Shown here: piece after piece, positions 8,885 to 17,651 of the stretch
How the letters are laid out: each line of letters begins with the position of its first letter
Numbering within the stretch: position 1 is the stretch's first letter
From: Massilia sp. erpn
GTDB lineage: Bacteria; Pseudomonadota; Gammaproteobacteria; Burkholderiales; Burkholderiaceae_D
Direction: 5' to 3'
Length of the DNA: 64,000 bases
Assembly (NCBI RefSeq): GCF_024400215.1
Contig: NZ_CP053748.1
Coordinates: forward strand, 496,001-560,000
Position numbers and translations under genes: made by a program
The notes under the pieces: model-generated
What the model was told of the DNA's origin: nothing
Seen by the model: the letters and a program-made list of their open reading frames with translations, nothing else
Databases searched by the model: none

Positions 8885-11764
8885 TTAGAACTTGTAGTTG
8901 GCGCTCAGGCGGAAGTAACGACCCATGCCGTTGTGCAGCTGCGGGTTGTAACCTTCATACTCCGTCGCCGTACCATTGCGCACGTCGTACGGCGCTTTGG
9001 TGTCGAACAGGTTCTTGATGTTCAGCGACAGGGTCAGGTTCTTGAAGCCGGTGTAGTTGTAGTTCACGCCGAAGGTGGTCCAGCTCTGCACGCGGCAGTT
9101 GTTCAGGTCCGGGAAGAACTCGGTGTAGCGCTCGTTACCACCTGGGTTGATCTTGCCGGCAGCGTTCTTGCCGTAGTGGCAGTACGGTGCAGCGTAGGTC
9201 GTGGCATTGTCGCTACGGCGCAGCAGGGACACGGGACCGATGAAGTCAACGGTACCGGTCAGGCTGTGCACGCCCTTGGTCCAGTTCACCGACGCCGAAG
9301 CGCGGTTGCGTGGATTATCGCCAGAGGTGGTGTTCCAGTCGGACAGGCCACCAGCGGAACCGGCGGTATTGGCCGCCACATCGCCTGGGTGTTCGGCGCG
9401 GCGGTACTCATACAGATGGCTCCAGTTCAGGTTGGTGGTCACGCGGCCCCAGTCGCCCAGCGATTTGCGGTACGCCACTTCGAAGTCCAGACCGCTCACT
9501 TCGGTGCTGCCCTGGTTGACCCAGGCGCGGTTCACTTGCAGGATCGGGCCGGTGCCTGGGATCGGCGCACCATTGGCGTCGGTCAGGAAGCTGGCCGAGT
9601 TCTCGTTGCGGATCACTTTGCCCTGCGGGTAATCGTTCGGGTGGTCGATTACGGTCTGCGAGCTCAGCAGCGCGGTTTCATTGGTTTTCTTGATGCGGTA
9701 CCAGTCCACCAGGATATCCAGATCCTTCATCGGGTTCAGGATCAGACCCAGCGAGTAGCTCTTCGATTTTTCCGGCTGCAAGGCTGGGTTGGACGCCGAC
9801 ATGCTCGAGATGCTGCGGCCAACGCAGTCCGCTGCATCGCCACCTGGCAATGGCATGGCGCTATCCGGGCAACGCAGGGTGTCTTTTACGTTGTTGAAGC
9901 TGCGCACGCCGCCTTCTGCGATCTGCATCAGGGCTGGAGCGCGGAAGCCTTTGGCGAAGGAGCCACGCACAGCAACGCGCTCGTTGATGGTCCATTTGCT
10001 GCCGACTTTAGGCACGAAACTCTTCACGGCCGGGTATTTGTCGTAGCGGCCGGCGAAGTCCATTTCCCAGTTTTTCAGGAAAGGCGTGCGGATTTCGACG
10101 AAGGCGGACTTGACGGTACGCTGGCCGTCCAGGAAGGAGCCGACGCGACCGATGATGTTGCCGTTCTGCAGTTGCGCGTCCGGGGTCAGGTGGATCGATT
10201 CCTGGCGGATTTCACCGCCGAAGGCCAGGCCGATATCGCCGCCTGGCAGTTTGCCCAGGGTGGTCGAGGCTTTGGCGTCCAGCTGTTTCACCTGCGAGTA
10301 GCCGGTATCGGTCAGGTTGGTGGTCGCGTTCGGATCGGCGATCAGGTCGGCGATGCGGCGGTTCTGGGTCATGACGGTGCTCATCACGTCACGACGCAGG
10401 GCGCCGTAGCTGGTGCCTTCGCGCTCGCTGCGGTTCCACAGCAGGCCGGTTTCCCAATCCCAGTTCCCGGTCGTGCCCTTCAGACCGACCAGGCCGCGGT
10501 AGGTTTCATTGACGTTTTTCGAGCCGCCTGGCGAATTGATCATGCGGAAGCCTGCGGCAGCGCGCGAATCGGTGAACGGATTGTCCGGATGGCCGATCGG
10601 CAAAATCATCTGGAAGTTCTGAAGCTGGCCGCTATTGCCAAACACTGCCGACGGCTGGGTGCCGTTGGTGCTCAGCGGCGCGCCCAGATAGCTGCGCTCA
10701 TTGCGGCTGTAGTTCATTTCCGCGAAGGCGGTGATGTTCTCGCTGACCTGGAAGGTCACTTTGGACAGCAGGTTGGCATCCTTGCCATCGCTCTGCACTT
10801 CATTGAAGCGGTTCGTATCGTAGTTGCAGAAGGTACGGCCGATCAGCATGCTGGCGGCCGACAGGTTGTGCGCCACCTTGTCACCCGTGATCTGCTGGGA
10901 AGGATCGCAATCCGTGCGGTTACGGATGTGCTGACGGTCAGCCAGGTTGGTGTAGAAAGCGCCCGACGTGCCTTTTTCACGGTAGAAGAATGGCGATGCG
11001 CTCAAATAGCTGCCATAGCCATTCATACGGCCATTGATGGAACGGTACAGGCCGTTCTCCACATCCTTCTGGTCGCCGATCAAGGTGCTGTCGCGTTTGC
11101 CCAGGTCGAAAGCCAGGAAGCCGCTGACGCGGTATTTTTCCAGGTCGCCGAAACCGACCACGCCACTTACGCCTTTGCGGCGGAATTCGCCGTCATCGTT
11201 GGCGCTGGCGCTCAGGGTCAGCTCGCCGCCCTTGTAGTCGGTCTTGGTGATGAAGTTGATCACGCCGGCGATCGCGTCGGAACCGTAGACGGCCGATGCG
11301 CCATCCTTGAACACTTCCACGCGCTCGATGGCGGAAACAGGAATCGAGTTCAAGTCATAGGTAGCCGATTTACCCTGGCTCGGGTCGGCGTAGGCGGCGG
11401 CGGCAATGCGGCGGCCATTCAACAGGATCAGGGTGGAGGACGAACCCAGGCCACGCAGCGAGGCGGTGGCAGCGCCGTTCGAGAAGCCGCCGCTGGCGCC
11501 GTCAACCGAGGCGCCCGAACCGAAAGCGGGAATCGAGTGCAGCAGTTCGGACACGGTGTTGGCACCGGTGGCAGCGATCTGTTTCGCGCCCAGGGTCTGG
11601 ATCGGCGACGAACCTTCTTTTTCCGCGCGTTTGATGTTGGAACCGGTCACGAAGACCTTCTGCACTGCCGGCTCGGCAGCTTGTTGTGCGACGGCGAACT
11701 GGGTACCGCCTACTGCAAGCGCGACCGCGATCACGCTTTGTTTGAGAACCAGGTTATGTTTCAA
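8885..11764 (-). CDS. TonB-dependent receptor (tandem copy 2)
   Basis: A 959-residue outer-membrane receptor that parallels the receptor at 5550-8423 throughout. Shared features are the signal peptide (KHNLVLKQSV...), the VQKVFVTGSNIKRA box, the plug motifs RGLGSSSTLILLNGRR and VYGSDAIAGVINF, and the C-terminus RYFRLSANYKF. Translation starts at TTG (11764) behind GGAGAGAG, because no ATG exists in a suitable place. The terminator at 8808-8840 separates it from copy 1, so the two are separate transcripts, each with its own AT-rich upstream region. Divergence is concentrated in the extracellular-loop regions, which suggests related but different ligands. The ligand is unknown. Confidence 0.93.
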   Translation of the reverse strand: MKHNLVLKQSVIAVALAVGGTQFAVAQQAAEPAVQKVFVTGSNIKRAEKEGSSPIQTLGAKQIAATGANTVSELLHSIPAFGSGASVDGASGGFSNGAATASLRGLGSSSTLILLNGRRIAAAAYADPSQGKSATYDLNSIPVSAIERVEVFKDGASAVYGSDAIAGVINFITKTDYKGGELTLSASANDDGEFRRKGVSGVVGFGDLEKYRVSGFLAFDLGKRDSTLIGDQKDVENGLYRSINGRMNGYGSYLSASPFFYREKGTSGAFYTNLADRQHIRNRTDCDPSQQITGDKVAHNLSAASMLIGRTFCNYDTNRFNEVQSDGKDANLLSKVTFQVSENITAFAEMNYSRNERSYLGAPLSTNGTQPSAVFGNSGQLQNFQMILPIGHPDNPFTDSRAAAGFRMINSPGGSKNVNETYRGLVGLKGTTGNWDWETGLLWNRSEREGTSYGALRRDVMSTVMTQNRRIADLIADPNATTNLTDTGYSQVKQLDAKASTTLGKLPGGDIGLAFGGEIRQESIHLTPDAQLQNGNIIGRVGSFLDGQRTVKSAFVEIRTPFLKNWEMDFAGRYDKYPAVKSFVPKVGSKWTINERVAVRGSFAKGFRAPALMQIAEGGVRSFNNVKDTLRCPDSAMPLPGGDAADCVGRSISSMSASNPALQPEKSKSYSLGLILNPMKDLDILVDWYRIKKTNETALLSSQTVIDHPNDYPQGKVIRNENSASFLTDANGAPIPGTGPILQVNRAWVNQGSTEVSGLDFEVAYRKSLGDWGRVTTNLNWSHLYEYRRAEHPGDVAANTAGSAGGLSDWNTTSGDNPRNRASASVNWTKGVHSLTGTVDFIGPVSLLRRSDNATTYAAPYCHYGKNAAGKINPGGNERYTEFFPDLNNCRVQSWTTFGVNYNYTGFKNLTLSLNIKNLFDTKAPYDVRNGTATEYEGYNPQLHNGMGRYFRLSANYKF

Positions 11765-12184
11765 AACTCTCTCCGCTTGAAATGCGTTTTCTGTGATAAA
11801 GCATCATTCAGTGATCCGTTCGGATCACCGAAGGGGGGCATGAAAACATTCCAGGCAGTGGAAAGTCAGTTTCCGGGATTAAGTCGTTGCGAAAACGCAA
11901 CACGAAAACCTTGCCAAATTCAGAAATTTGTGATCCGCATATTTCCGCTTAGAAAATATGCATATCAGGCATAAAAACTGAGGAAAACTGGGAAATATAG
12001 GCAAAGATGCATGCCATACAGGCATGCTTGCAACACAAAAGCATATTGATCAATAACCAAAACACATGGACCAAAAGTAGATAAATTTATAAACAAATGG
12101 AAAAGTCAGCAAAAATATGTAAAAAAAATGTCATAACGCTGTATTTTTACAACACTTAGCCTAGGACCAGGGGCGCCGGACGCG
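11765..12184. other. AT-rich region upstream of TonB receptor 2
   Basis: No gene is seen. The region is AT-rich and should carry the promoter of the receptor starting at 11764. It contains a 19-bp dyad (annotated separately) and short A/T tracts. The first 30 bases next to the gene match the leader of receptor 1. Confidence 0.5.
12009..12027. promoter_or_regulatory. Candidate operator dyad upstream of TonB receptor 2
   Basis: A perfect 7-bp inverted repeat, GCATGCC / GGCATGC, is separated by 5 bp (ATACA) about 250 bp upstream of the receptor start. The size and symmetry suit a dimeric regulator. The regulator is not known. Confidence 0.35.
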
Positions 12185-12212
12185 AAAAAAAACCGCCGCA
12201 AAAGCGGCGGTT
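12185..12212 (-). terminator. Terminator of Oar-like TonB receptor
   Basis: The stem CCGCCGC / GCGGCGG with an AAAA loop is followed, on the minus strand, by a run of eight T. It lies about 40 bp past the stop. Confidence 0.88.
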
Positions 12213-12248
12213 CGATCAGTCAGCCACCGCGGGCGGCTGACTGCAGGC

Positions 12249-15200
12249 TTAGAAGCGGTGGTTATACTCGACCGTGAACTTGGCCGAACGCGGCGCCGTG
12301 TAGCTGATCACGCGCTGGTAGCTCGGGTTGATCGTGGTGCCGGTCAGGTTGTAGGTTTCTTCCACGTTCTGGGTGGTTTGCTTGTTCGCCACGTTGAACA
12401 CGTCCAGCTTCAGGGTCAAGCCTTTCAGCATGGCCGGGCGGTAAGCCAGGTTCATGTCCAGGCGGATATCCCATGGCAGGGTGCCGAAGGTACCGCGCGG
12501 AGCGGCCTTGGTGCCGCACCAGAAGTAGACCGAACCGTAGTCCGGTGCATCGTCCGGCAGGTTAGGATCGTTGCCGAAGCAGCTGCGTGGACGGCCGGAG
12601 GCGGCCAGGAAGTTGCCGCCCAGCGTCCATTCCGGATTCAGCTCGTAGAAGCCATAGGCCTTGATCTGGTGCTTGCGGTCATTCGGCAGCAAGCCGTTGG
12701 CGCCGCGCATCAGCTCCGCGGTATCCCAGGTCGAGGTGGCAGCCACGTCGGTCTGGGCATTGTCGGAACGGGTCTGGCCTTCGGTGTTGCCTTTGCTGCG
12801 CGACCAGGTGTAGTTCACGCGGCCATACCAGCCATTGCGCAGCGGGTGCTCGGCGAAGAGGTCCAGCGCCACGTAGTCGCGCTTGGCTTTCTCGAAGCCC
12901 AGGTCGTCCTTGCTCAGGTTGACCAGGGTGTATTTCTTGTCGCCATTGAAGTCAACACGGAAGGTATTGTCCTTGCCCGGATTGAAGGTGACGCAGCCCA
13001 GACCGCTCCAGTGGTCGGTGTTGACATGGTTGCGTTCCGCCCAGGCAGCCACGGCGCGGTCGTCGCAGTAGTCGTCGATGGTCTGCTTCAGCTTGCGGAA
13101 GGTGGCTTTCGCGCCCACGTTCAGGTCAGCGGACAGGGCTTTTTCGAAGCCGGCCGTGATTTCATCCTGGTAGGTCGGCTTGATGTCCACCGCCGTCAGC
13201 GTGTTGACGTCCTTGGCCTGGCCGAACTCGTTGTTGGTCGAGGTCACGCCGGTCAGGTTCTTCAGGCCCAGCGGCGCGCCATTGGCGTCGGTGCCGGTAT
13301 AGGTGAAGTACTCGCGGGTGTTGGTCGAGCGGCTGGCGCCGCGCACGGCCAGGTGGGTCGGAATCTGCAACGCGTAACGGCCGGCGCTACCGAAGACCTT
13401 GAACGAGGCGTCGCCGTTCACGTCCCAGGCAGCGGACAGGCGTGGCGAGATCTGGTTCTTCACTTCCAGGAAGGTTTCACCATCGCCGTTCTTGTTCTTG
13501 AAGCCTTCGCTGCGGATGCCGACGGTGACCAGCAGATCCTTGTTTACCTGCCAGCGGTCTTCCAGGTATTTGGCATCCTGGTCGGAGTAGGCATTGGTGG
13601 CGCTGTTGAACAGACGGCGGCTGACGAAGTAGCCCTGGCTGCCGTAGCCGCCGCCATTGGCGATGACAACCGGTACGCCGTTCAGCTTGTTAACCGCGGT
13701 CGGATTGTCCACCTTGTCGTAGAACCAGATGCCGCCGCCGGCCGTCACTTCACCGGCTTCGATCGATTTCAGCTTGTTCTTGTCGAAACCGCCGCGGATG
13801 GTGTGGCTGGAGACCTTGTATTCCAGGTCGATGCGGGACGAGGTGGTTTCGTTCTTGGCGCCGTTCGGGAAGATGGTGCTCACCAGCACTTGCGGCGTGC
13901 TGTAGTTCAGGCCTGGCACGCGGGCGCGGGCCGCGGCATTGATCTGGAACATGGCGCTCAGATCGCCGTCATAGGTATTGGTGATCTTGGTCTTGCTCTT
14001 GCCGTACAGCGCCGACACGGTCAGGTCGTCGGTCAGGTTGCCGGTGTAGCGCAGGATGCGCGAATCGGCGCCGACCGGGGTGTAGTTCGAGTTGTTCTTA
14101 TAGTGCTCGGACGAGGTCTGCTTGCTGCCGCGGCCATTGACATAGTCATAGCCGTAGAGCTGGCGGTCTTCCTTGTTGTTGTCGCCGATCAGGGTCGCTT
14201 CGAGGCGGTGGTTGTCGTTGATGTTCCAGTCGAACTTGGCCAGATAGCGGTCCGACACGTCCTGGCGCTCGGCCCAGCCGGTGGTGGCCAGGGTCGGGCT
14301 GCCGACGATGCCGACGGTGTTGGCGTAGGCGTTGACGCCGGCCAGGTCATCCTTCTTGCGCTCGACGGCAACGAACATGAACAGCTGATCCTTGATGATC
14401 GGGCCGCCCACATAGCCGCCGATGGTGCGCTTGGTGGTCGAATCTTCCGACTTGCGGCGGAACAGGGTGCCGTCGGTGGCCGGGTTGGAGCCGGTGACCG
14501 GATAGTACTGGTCTTTCTTGCGCGCGCTCAGGGCATTCGGCTCGATGCTGAAGGTGCCGCCGGCTTCCCAGTTATTGGTGCCGCTCTTGGTGGTGACGTT
14601 GACCACGCCACCCACGGAACGGCCGAACTCGGCGCCGAAGCCGCCGGTCAGCACCTGGGCCTGGGCGATGGCGCCGAAAGGCAGTTCCGAGCCGCCCAGC
14701 TGGGTCAGCGGATTGGTGACAGGGAAACCGTTGATGTAGTAAGCATTCTCGGACGCGCCACCGCCGCCGAAGGAGGCGCCGGCCGCGTAGCGCGAGTCGG
14801 CGCGGGTGGTGTTCGGCGCCAGCTGGATGATGGCGTCGATATTGTTGGCCACCGGCAGCTTGGCCAGTTCCTTGGCGGTAAACACCGCGCCGTTATTGGT
14901 GTTGGAAACGTCGATGCGGCTGCGGCGGCCCGTCACCTGCACCGCCTGGATGGCGCCGAAGGACGCTTCCACGCCCTGGCCCACGATCACGTCGACTTCG
15001 GTGGTGTTGACGACTTTACCTTCGCGCTGCAGCTCGACCTTGTAGTGGCCGGGCGGCATGGCGGTCGCGTTGTAGCGGCCGCTGGCATCGAGGGTGACGG
15101 TACGCTTCACGCCGGTATCGACGTTGTTCAGCACCACGGCAGCGCCGGCGGCGCCGTCCACGCGGCCAAAGATGTTACCGGCGGCATTCGACTGCGCCAG

Positions 15201-15284
15201 CGCCGACGGCAGCATCGCCACCGTCAGCGCGCCGGCGCCAAAAGCCACTGCTAAAGCACGAACAAGAATGGTCTTTCTAATCAT
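12249..15284 (-). CDS. Oar-like TonB-dependent receptor with N-terminal carboxypeptidase-regulatory domain
   Basis: An outer-membrane protein of 1011 residues. A signal peptide ends near ALA|QS. A CarboxypepD_reg-like beta domain follows (about 35-110, GRVDGAAGAAVVLNNVDTG ... GRYNATAMPPGHYKVEL). The plug comes next, with the TonB-box-like VQVTGRRSRIDV and FGAEFGRSVGGVVNVTTKSG. A long barrel ends in TVEYNHRF. This architecture is that of Oar/SusC-like receptors for large or polymeric ligands. The ATG has AGGAAAT 6 nt upstream. Substrate unknown. It is unrelated at sequence level to the two receptors downstream apart from the shared fold. Confidence 0.92.
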   Translation of the reverse strand: MIRKTILVRALAVAFGAGALTVAMLPSALAQSNAAGNIFGRVDGAAGAAVVLNNVDTGVKRTVTLDASGRYNATAMPPGHYKVELQREGKVVNTTEVDVIVGQGVEASFGAIQAVQVTGRRSRIDVSNTNNGAVFTAKELAKLPVANNIDAIIQLAPNTTRADSRYAAGASFGGGGASENAYYINGFPVTNPLTQLGGSELPFGAIAQAQVLTGGFGAEFGRSVGGVVNVTTKSGTNNWEAGGTFSIEPNALSARKKDQYYPVTGSNPATDGTLFRRKSEDSTTKRTIGGYVGGPIIKDQLFMFVAVERKKDDLAGVNAYANTVGIVGSPTLATTGWAERQDVSDRYLAKFDWNINDNHRLEATLIGDNNKEDRQLYGYDYVNGRGSKQTSSEHYKNNSNYTPVGADSRILRYTGNLTDDLTVSALYGKSKTKITNTYDGDLSAMFQINAAARARVPGLNYSTPQVLVSTIFPNGAKNETTSSRIDLEYKVSSHTIRGGFDKNKLKSIEAGEVTAGGGIWFYDKVDNPTAVNKLNGVPVVIANGGGYGSQGYFVSRRLFNSATNAYSDQDAKYLEDRWQVNKDLLVTVGIRSEGFKNKNGDGETFLEVKNQISPRLSAAWDVNGDASFKVFGSAGRYALQIPTHLAVRGASRSTNTREYFTYTGTDANGAPLGLKNLTGVTSTNNEFGQAKDVNTLTAVDIKPTYQDEITAGFEKALSADLNVGAKATFRKLKQTIDDYCDDRAVAAWAERNHVNTDHWSGLGCVTFNPGKDNTFRVDFNGDKKYTLVNLSKDDLGFEKAKRDYVALDLFAEHPLRNGWYGRVNYTWSRSKGNTEGQTRSDNAQTDVAATSTWDTAELMRGANGLLPNDRKHQIKAYGFYELNPEWTLGGNFLAASGRPRSCFGNDPNLPDDAPDYGSVYFWCGTKAAPRGTFGTLPWDIRLDMNLAYRPAMLKGLTLKLDVFNVANKQTTQNVEETYNLTGTTINPSYQRVISYTAPRSAKFTVEYNHRF

Positions 15285-16019
15285 TGTGATTTCCTATCTC
15301 AAGCTATCTTGCTGTTTGTTTTAATCACGTATTTTTTTGTCCCGACTACTTCCTGATCAAATAGAGCAGGAAAGAATCCAATAAGTCGCCGCGCATATTG
15401 AAATGCTAGCGACTTACGAAATGCATGGAAACATGCAGATGGCAAGCCTGTCAATCGCGCAAGAATCAGCGGGCGAAGAAAACAACACTATCGTCCTTTT
15501 TCCGCTGCAAGATTACAACAATGAGTGAAAAAAGCAGCGGCCATCTTCCATGATTTCCGCCGATATGCCTGGATTTCCCACGATTATCATTAAATATAAT
15601 TCGTAATATTTCACATTTTTCAGAACTTAATTCAGACGAGAATCATGAGCGAAAATATGCGTATTCCGGTTTTTCTTATTCGAAAAACCAAATTATTTGC
15701 AGAGGGGATTTAAAACGGGATAAGAAATCTTATTCAGCGCGTATTTTTAAATATCAACGCTGCATTTCTAATTTGAGGCGCAGCCAATTCCTGGCGCCGT
15801 GATTATCTTTACAGGAACCGATTCTGTCCGGCGGGCGCCGGAGATTTCAAGCCCTCCATAAAACCATGGCAAAACCATAATCGTCAATACCAAAATGCAA
15901 GTCTTATCCCAAAAAACAACAATGACGGACCGCAGGCGCAGCCTTGGGCAGCCGGGCCCGGCAAGGTAAAATGGCGGATTGGGCCCGTTGCGCGCCCCAC
16001 CCGCTTGAGAAAGAACACC
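15285..16019. other. Long AT-rich intergenic region
   Basis: About 735 bp separate the Oar-like receptor from the divergent FAD-dependent gene. Most of 15300-15780 is AT-rich with no coding potential or hairpin I would support. The part nearest 15285 must contain the receptor promoter and the last 100 bp that of the plus-strand gene. An open frame running antisense into the plus-strand gene looks like a shadow. A small RNA here cannot be excluded. Confidence 0.5.
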
Positions 16020-17645
16020 ATGCTGCGATTGAACGAAGTCAAACTCCCCCTGAACCACGCCGAGCACGAGCTGCGCGAGGCCATCCTGGCCCGCCTCGAC
16101 ATCCCCCCGGAAATGCTGCTGGGCTTTACCGTGTTCAAGCGCAGCTATGACGCCCGCAAGAAAACCCATATCGTGCTGATTTATTCGGTCGATGTGGAGA
16201 CTGGCGATGATGCCGCCATCCTGGCCCGCCGCCAGCACGATGTGCACCTGATGCCCTCGCCCGATATGGACTACAAATACGTGGCGCAGAACGTCAACGC
16301 CAACGGCAGCCAGCCGCGCCCGGTGGTCATCGGCATGGGCCCTTGCGGCCTGTTCGCCGCCCTGATCCTGGCGCAGATGGGCTTGCGCCCCATCATCCTG
16401 GAACGCGGCAAGACCGTGCGCGAGCGCACCAAGGACACCTTCGGCTTCTGGCGCAAGCGCGAGCTCAATCCCGAGTCGAATGTGCAGTTCGGCGAAGGCG
16501 GCGCCGGCACCTTCTCGGACGGCAAGCTGTACAGCCAGATCAAGGATCCCAAGCATTACGGCCGCAAAGTGCTGACCGAATTCGTCAAGGCCGGCGCGCC
16601 GGAGGAAATCATCTACGTCAGCAAGCCGCATATCGGCACCTTCCGCCTGGTCAAGATGGTGGAAGCCATGCGCGAGGAAATCGTGGCCCTGGGCGGCGAA
16701 ATCCGCTTCGAAGCCAAGGTGGCCGATTTTGAGATCGAGGAAAAAGACGGCCAGCGCCAGCTGCGCGGCCTGACCCTGGCCGGCGGCGAGCGCATCGTCA
16801 CCAACCATGTGGTGCTGGCGGTCGGCCACAGCGCGCGCGACACCTTTGAAACCCTGTATGCGCGCGGCGTCTACATCGAAGCCAAGCCCTTCTCGATCGG
16901 CTTCCGCGTCGAGCACCCGCAATCGCTGATCGACACCTGCCGCTTCGGCCCGAATGCCGGCCACCCGATCCTGGGCGCGGCCGACTACAAGCTGGTGCAC
17001 CATGCCAAGAATGGCCGCGCCGTCTACAGCTTCTGCATGTGCCCGGGCGGCACCGTGGTGGCCGCCGCTTCCGAGCCGGGCCGCGTCGTCACCAATGGCA
17101 TGAGCCAGTACTCGCGCGCCGAACGCAATGCCAATAGCGCCATCGTGGTCAGCATCAGTCCGGAAGACTATCCGGGCCATCCGCTGGCCGGCATCGAATT
17201 CCAGCGCCGCCTGGAGGAAAAGGCCTTCGTGCTGGGCGGCAGCAATTACAGCGCGCCGGGCCAGTTGATGGGCGACTTCGTGGCGGGCCGTCCGTCCACC
17301 GAGTTCGGCGCCGTGGTGCCATCCTACAAGCCGCAAGTGCACCTGACCGACCTGGCCAGCATCCTGCCCGATTACGCGGTGGAAGCGCTGCGCGAAGCCT
17401 TCCCGGCCTTCGACAAGCAGATCCGCGGCTACTTCAAAGAGGACGCCGTGCTGACCGGCCTGGAAACGCGCACCTCCTCGCCGATCCGCATCAAGCGCAA
17501 CGACGGCGACCTGCAAAGCCTGAACACGCGCGGCCTGTTCCCGGCCGGTGAAGGTGCCGGCTACGCGGGCGGCATCCTGTCGGCCGGCGTGGACGGCATC
17601 AAGGTGGCTGAAGCCGTGGCCCTGTCCATGGCCGCCGCTGACTGA
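16020..17645 (+). CDS. FAD-dependent oxidoreductase (COG2509-type dehydrogenase)
   Basis: A 541-residue flavoprotein of the family of uncharacterised FAD-dependent dehydrogenases. An N-terminal helical and beta segment (MLRLNEVKLPLNHAEHEL) precedes the FAD-binding Rossmann fold, VVIGMGPCGLFAALILAQMG (about 102-121). FGEGGAGTFSDGKL and the C-terminal AGEGAGYAGGILSAG motif, which contacts the flavin, are typical of the family. Starts at 16005 (TTG) or 16020 (ATG) are in frame. The ATG with upstream GAGAAAG is chosen. Its substrate is unknown. It converges with the hybrid kinase only 6 bp away. Confidence 0.9.
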   Translation: MLRLNEVKLPLNHAEHELREAILARLDIPPEMLLGFTVFKRSYDARKKTHIVLIYSVDVETGDDAAILARRQHDVHLMPSPDMDYKYVAQNVNANGSQPRPVVIGMGPCGLFAALILAQMGLRPIILERGKTVRERTKDTFGFWRKRELNPESNVQFGEGGAGTFSDGKLYSQIKDPKHYGRKVLTEFVKAGAPEEIIYVSKPHIGTFRLVKMVEAMREEIVALGGEIRFEAKVADFEIEEKDGQRQLRGLTLAGGERIVTNHVVLAVGHSARDTFETLYARGVYIEAKPFSIGFRVEHPQSLIDTCRFGPNAGHPILGAADYKLVHHAKNGRAVYSFCMCPGGTVVAAASEPGRVVTNGMSQYSRAERNANSAIVVSISPEDYPGHPLAGIEFQRRLEEKAFVLGGSNYSAPGQLMGDFVAGRPSTEFGAVVPSYKPQVHLTDLASILPDYAVEALREAFPAFDKQIRGYFKEDAVLTGLETRTSSPIRIKRNDGDLQSLNTRGLFPAGEGAGYAGGILSAGVDGIKVAEAVALSMAAAD

Positions 17646-17651
17646 TCCGTC

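Noticed and set aside
8717..11974. Long open frame antisense to TonB receptor 2
   Set aside because: Composition (Val/Ala/Gly/His-rich) is the complement of the receptor; no known domain.
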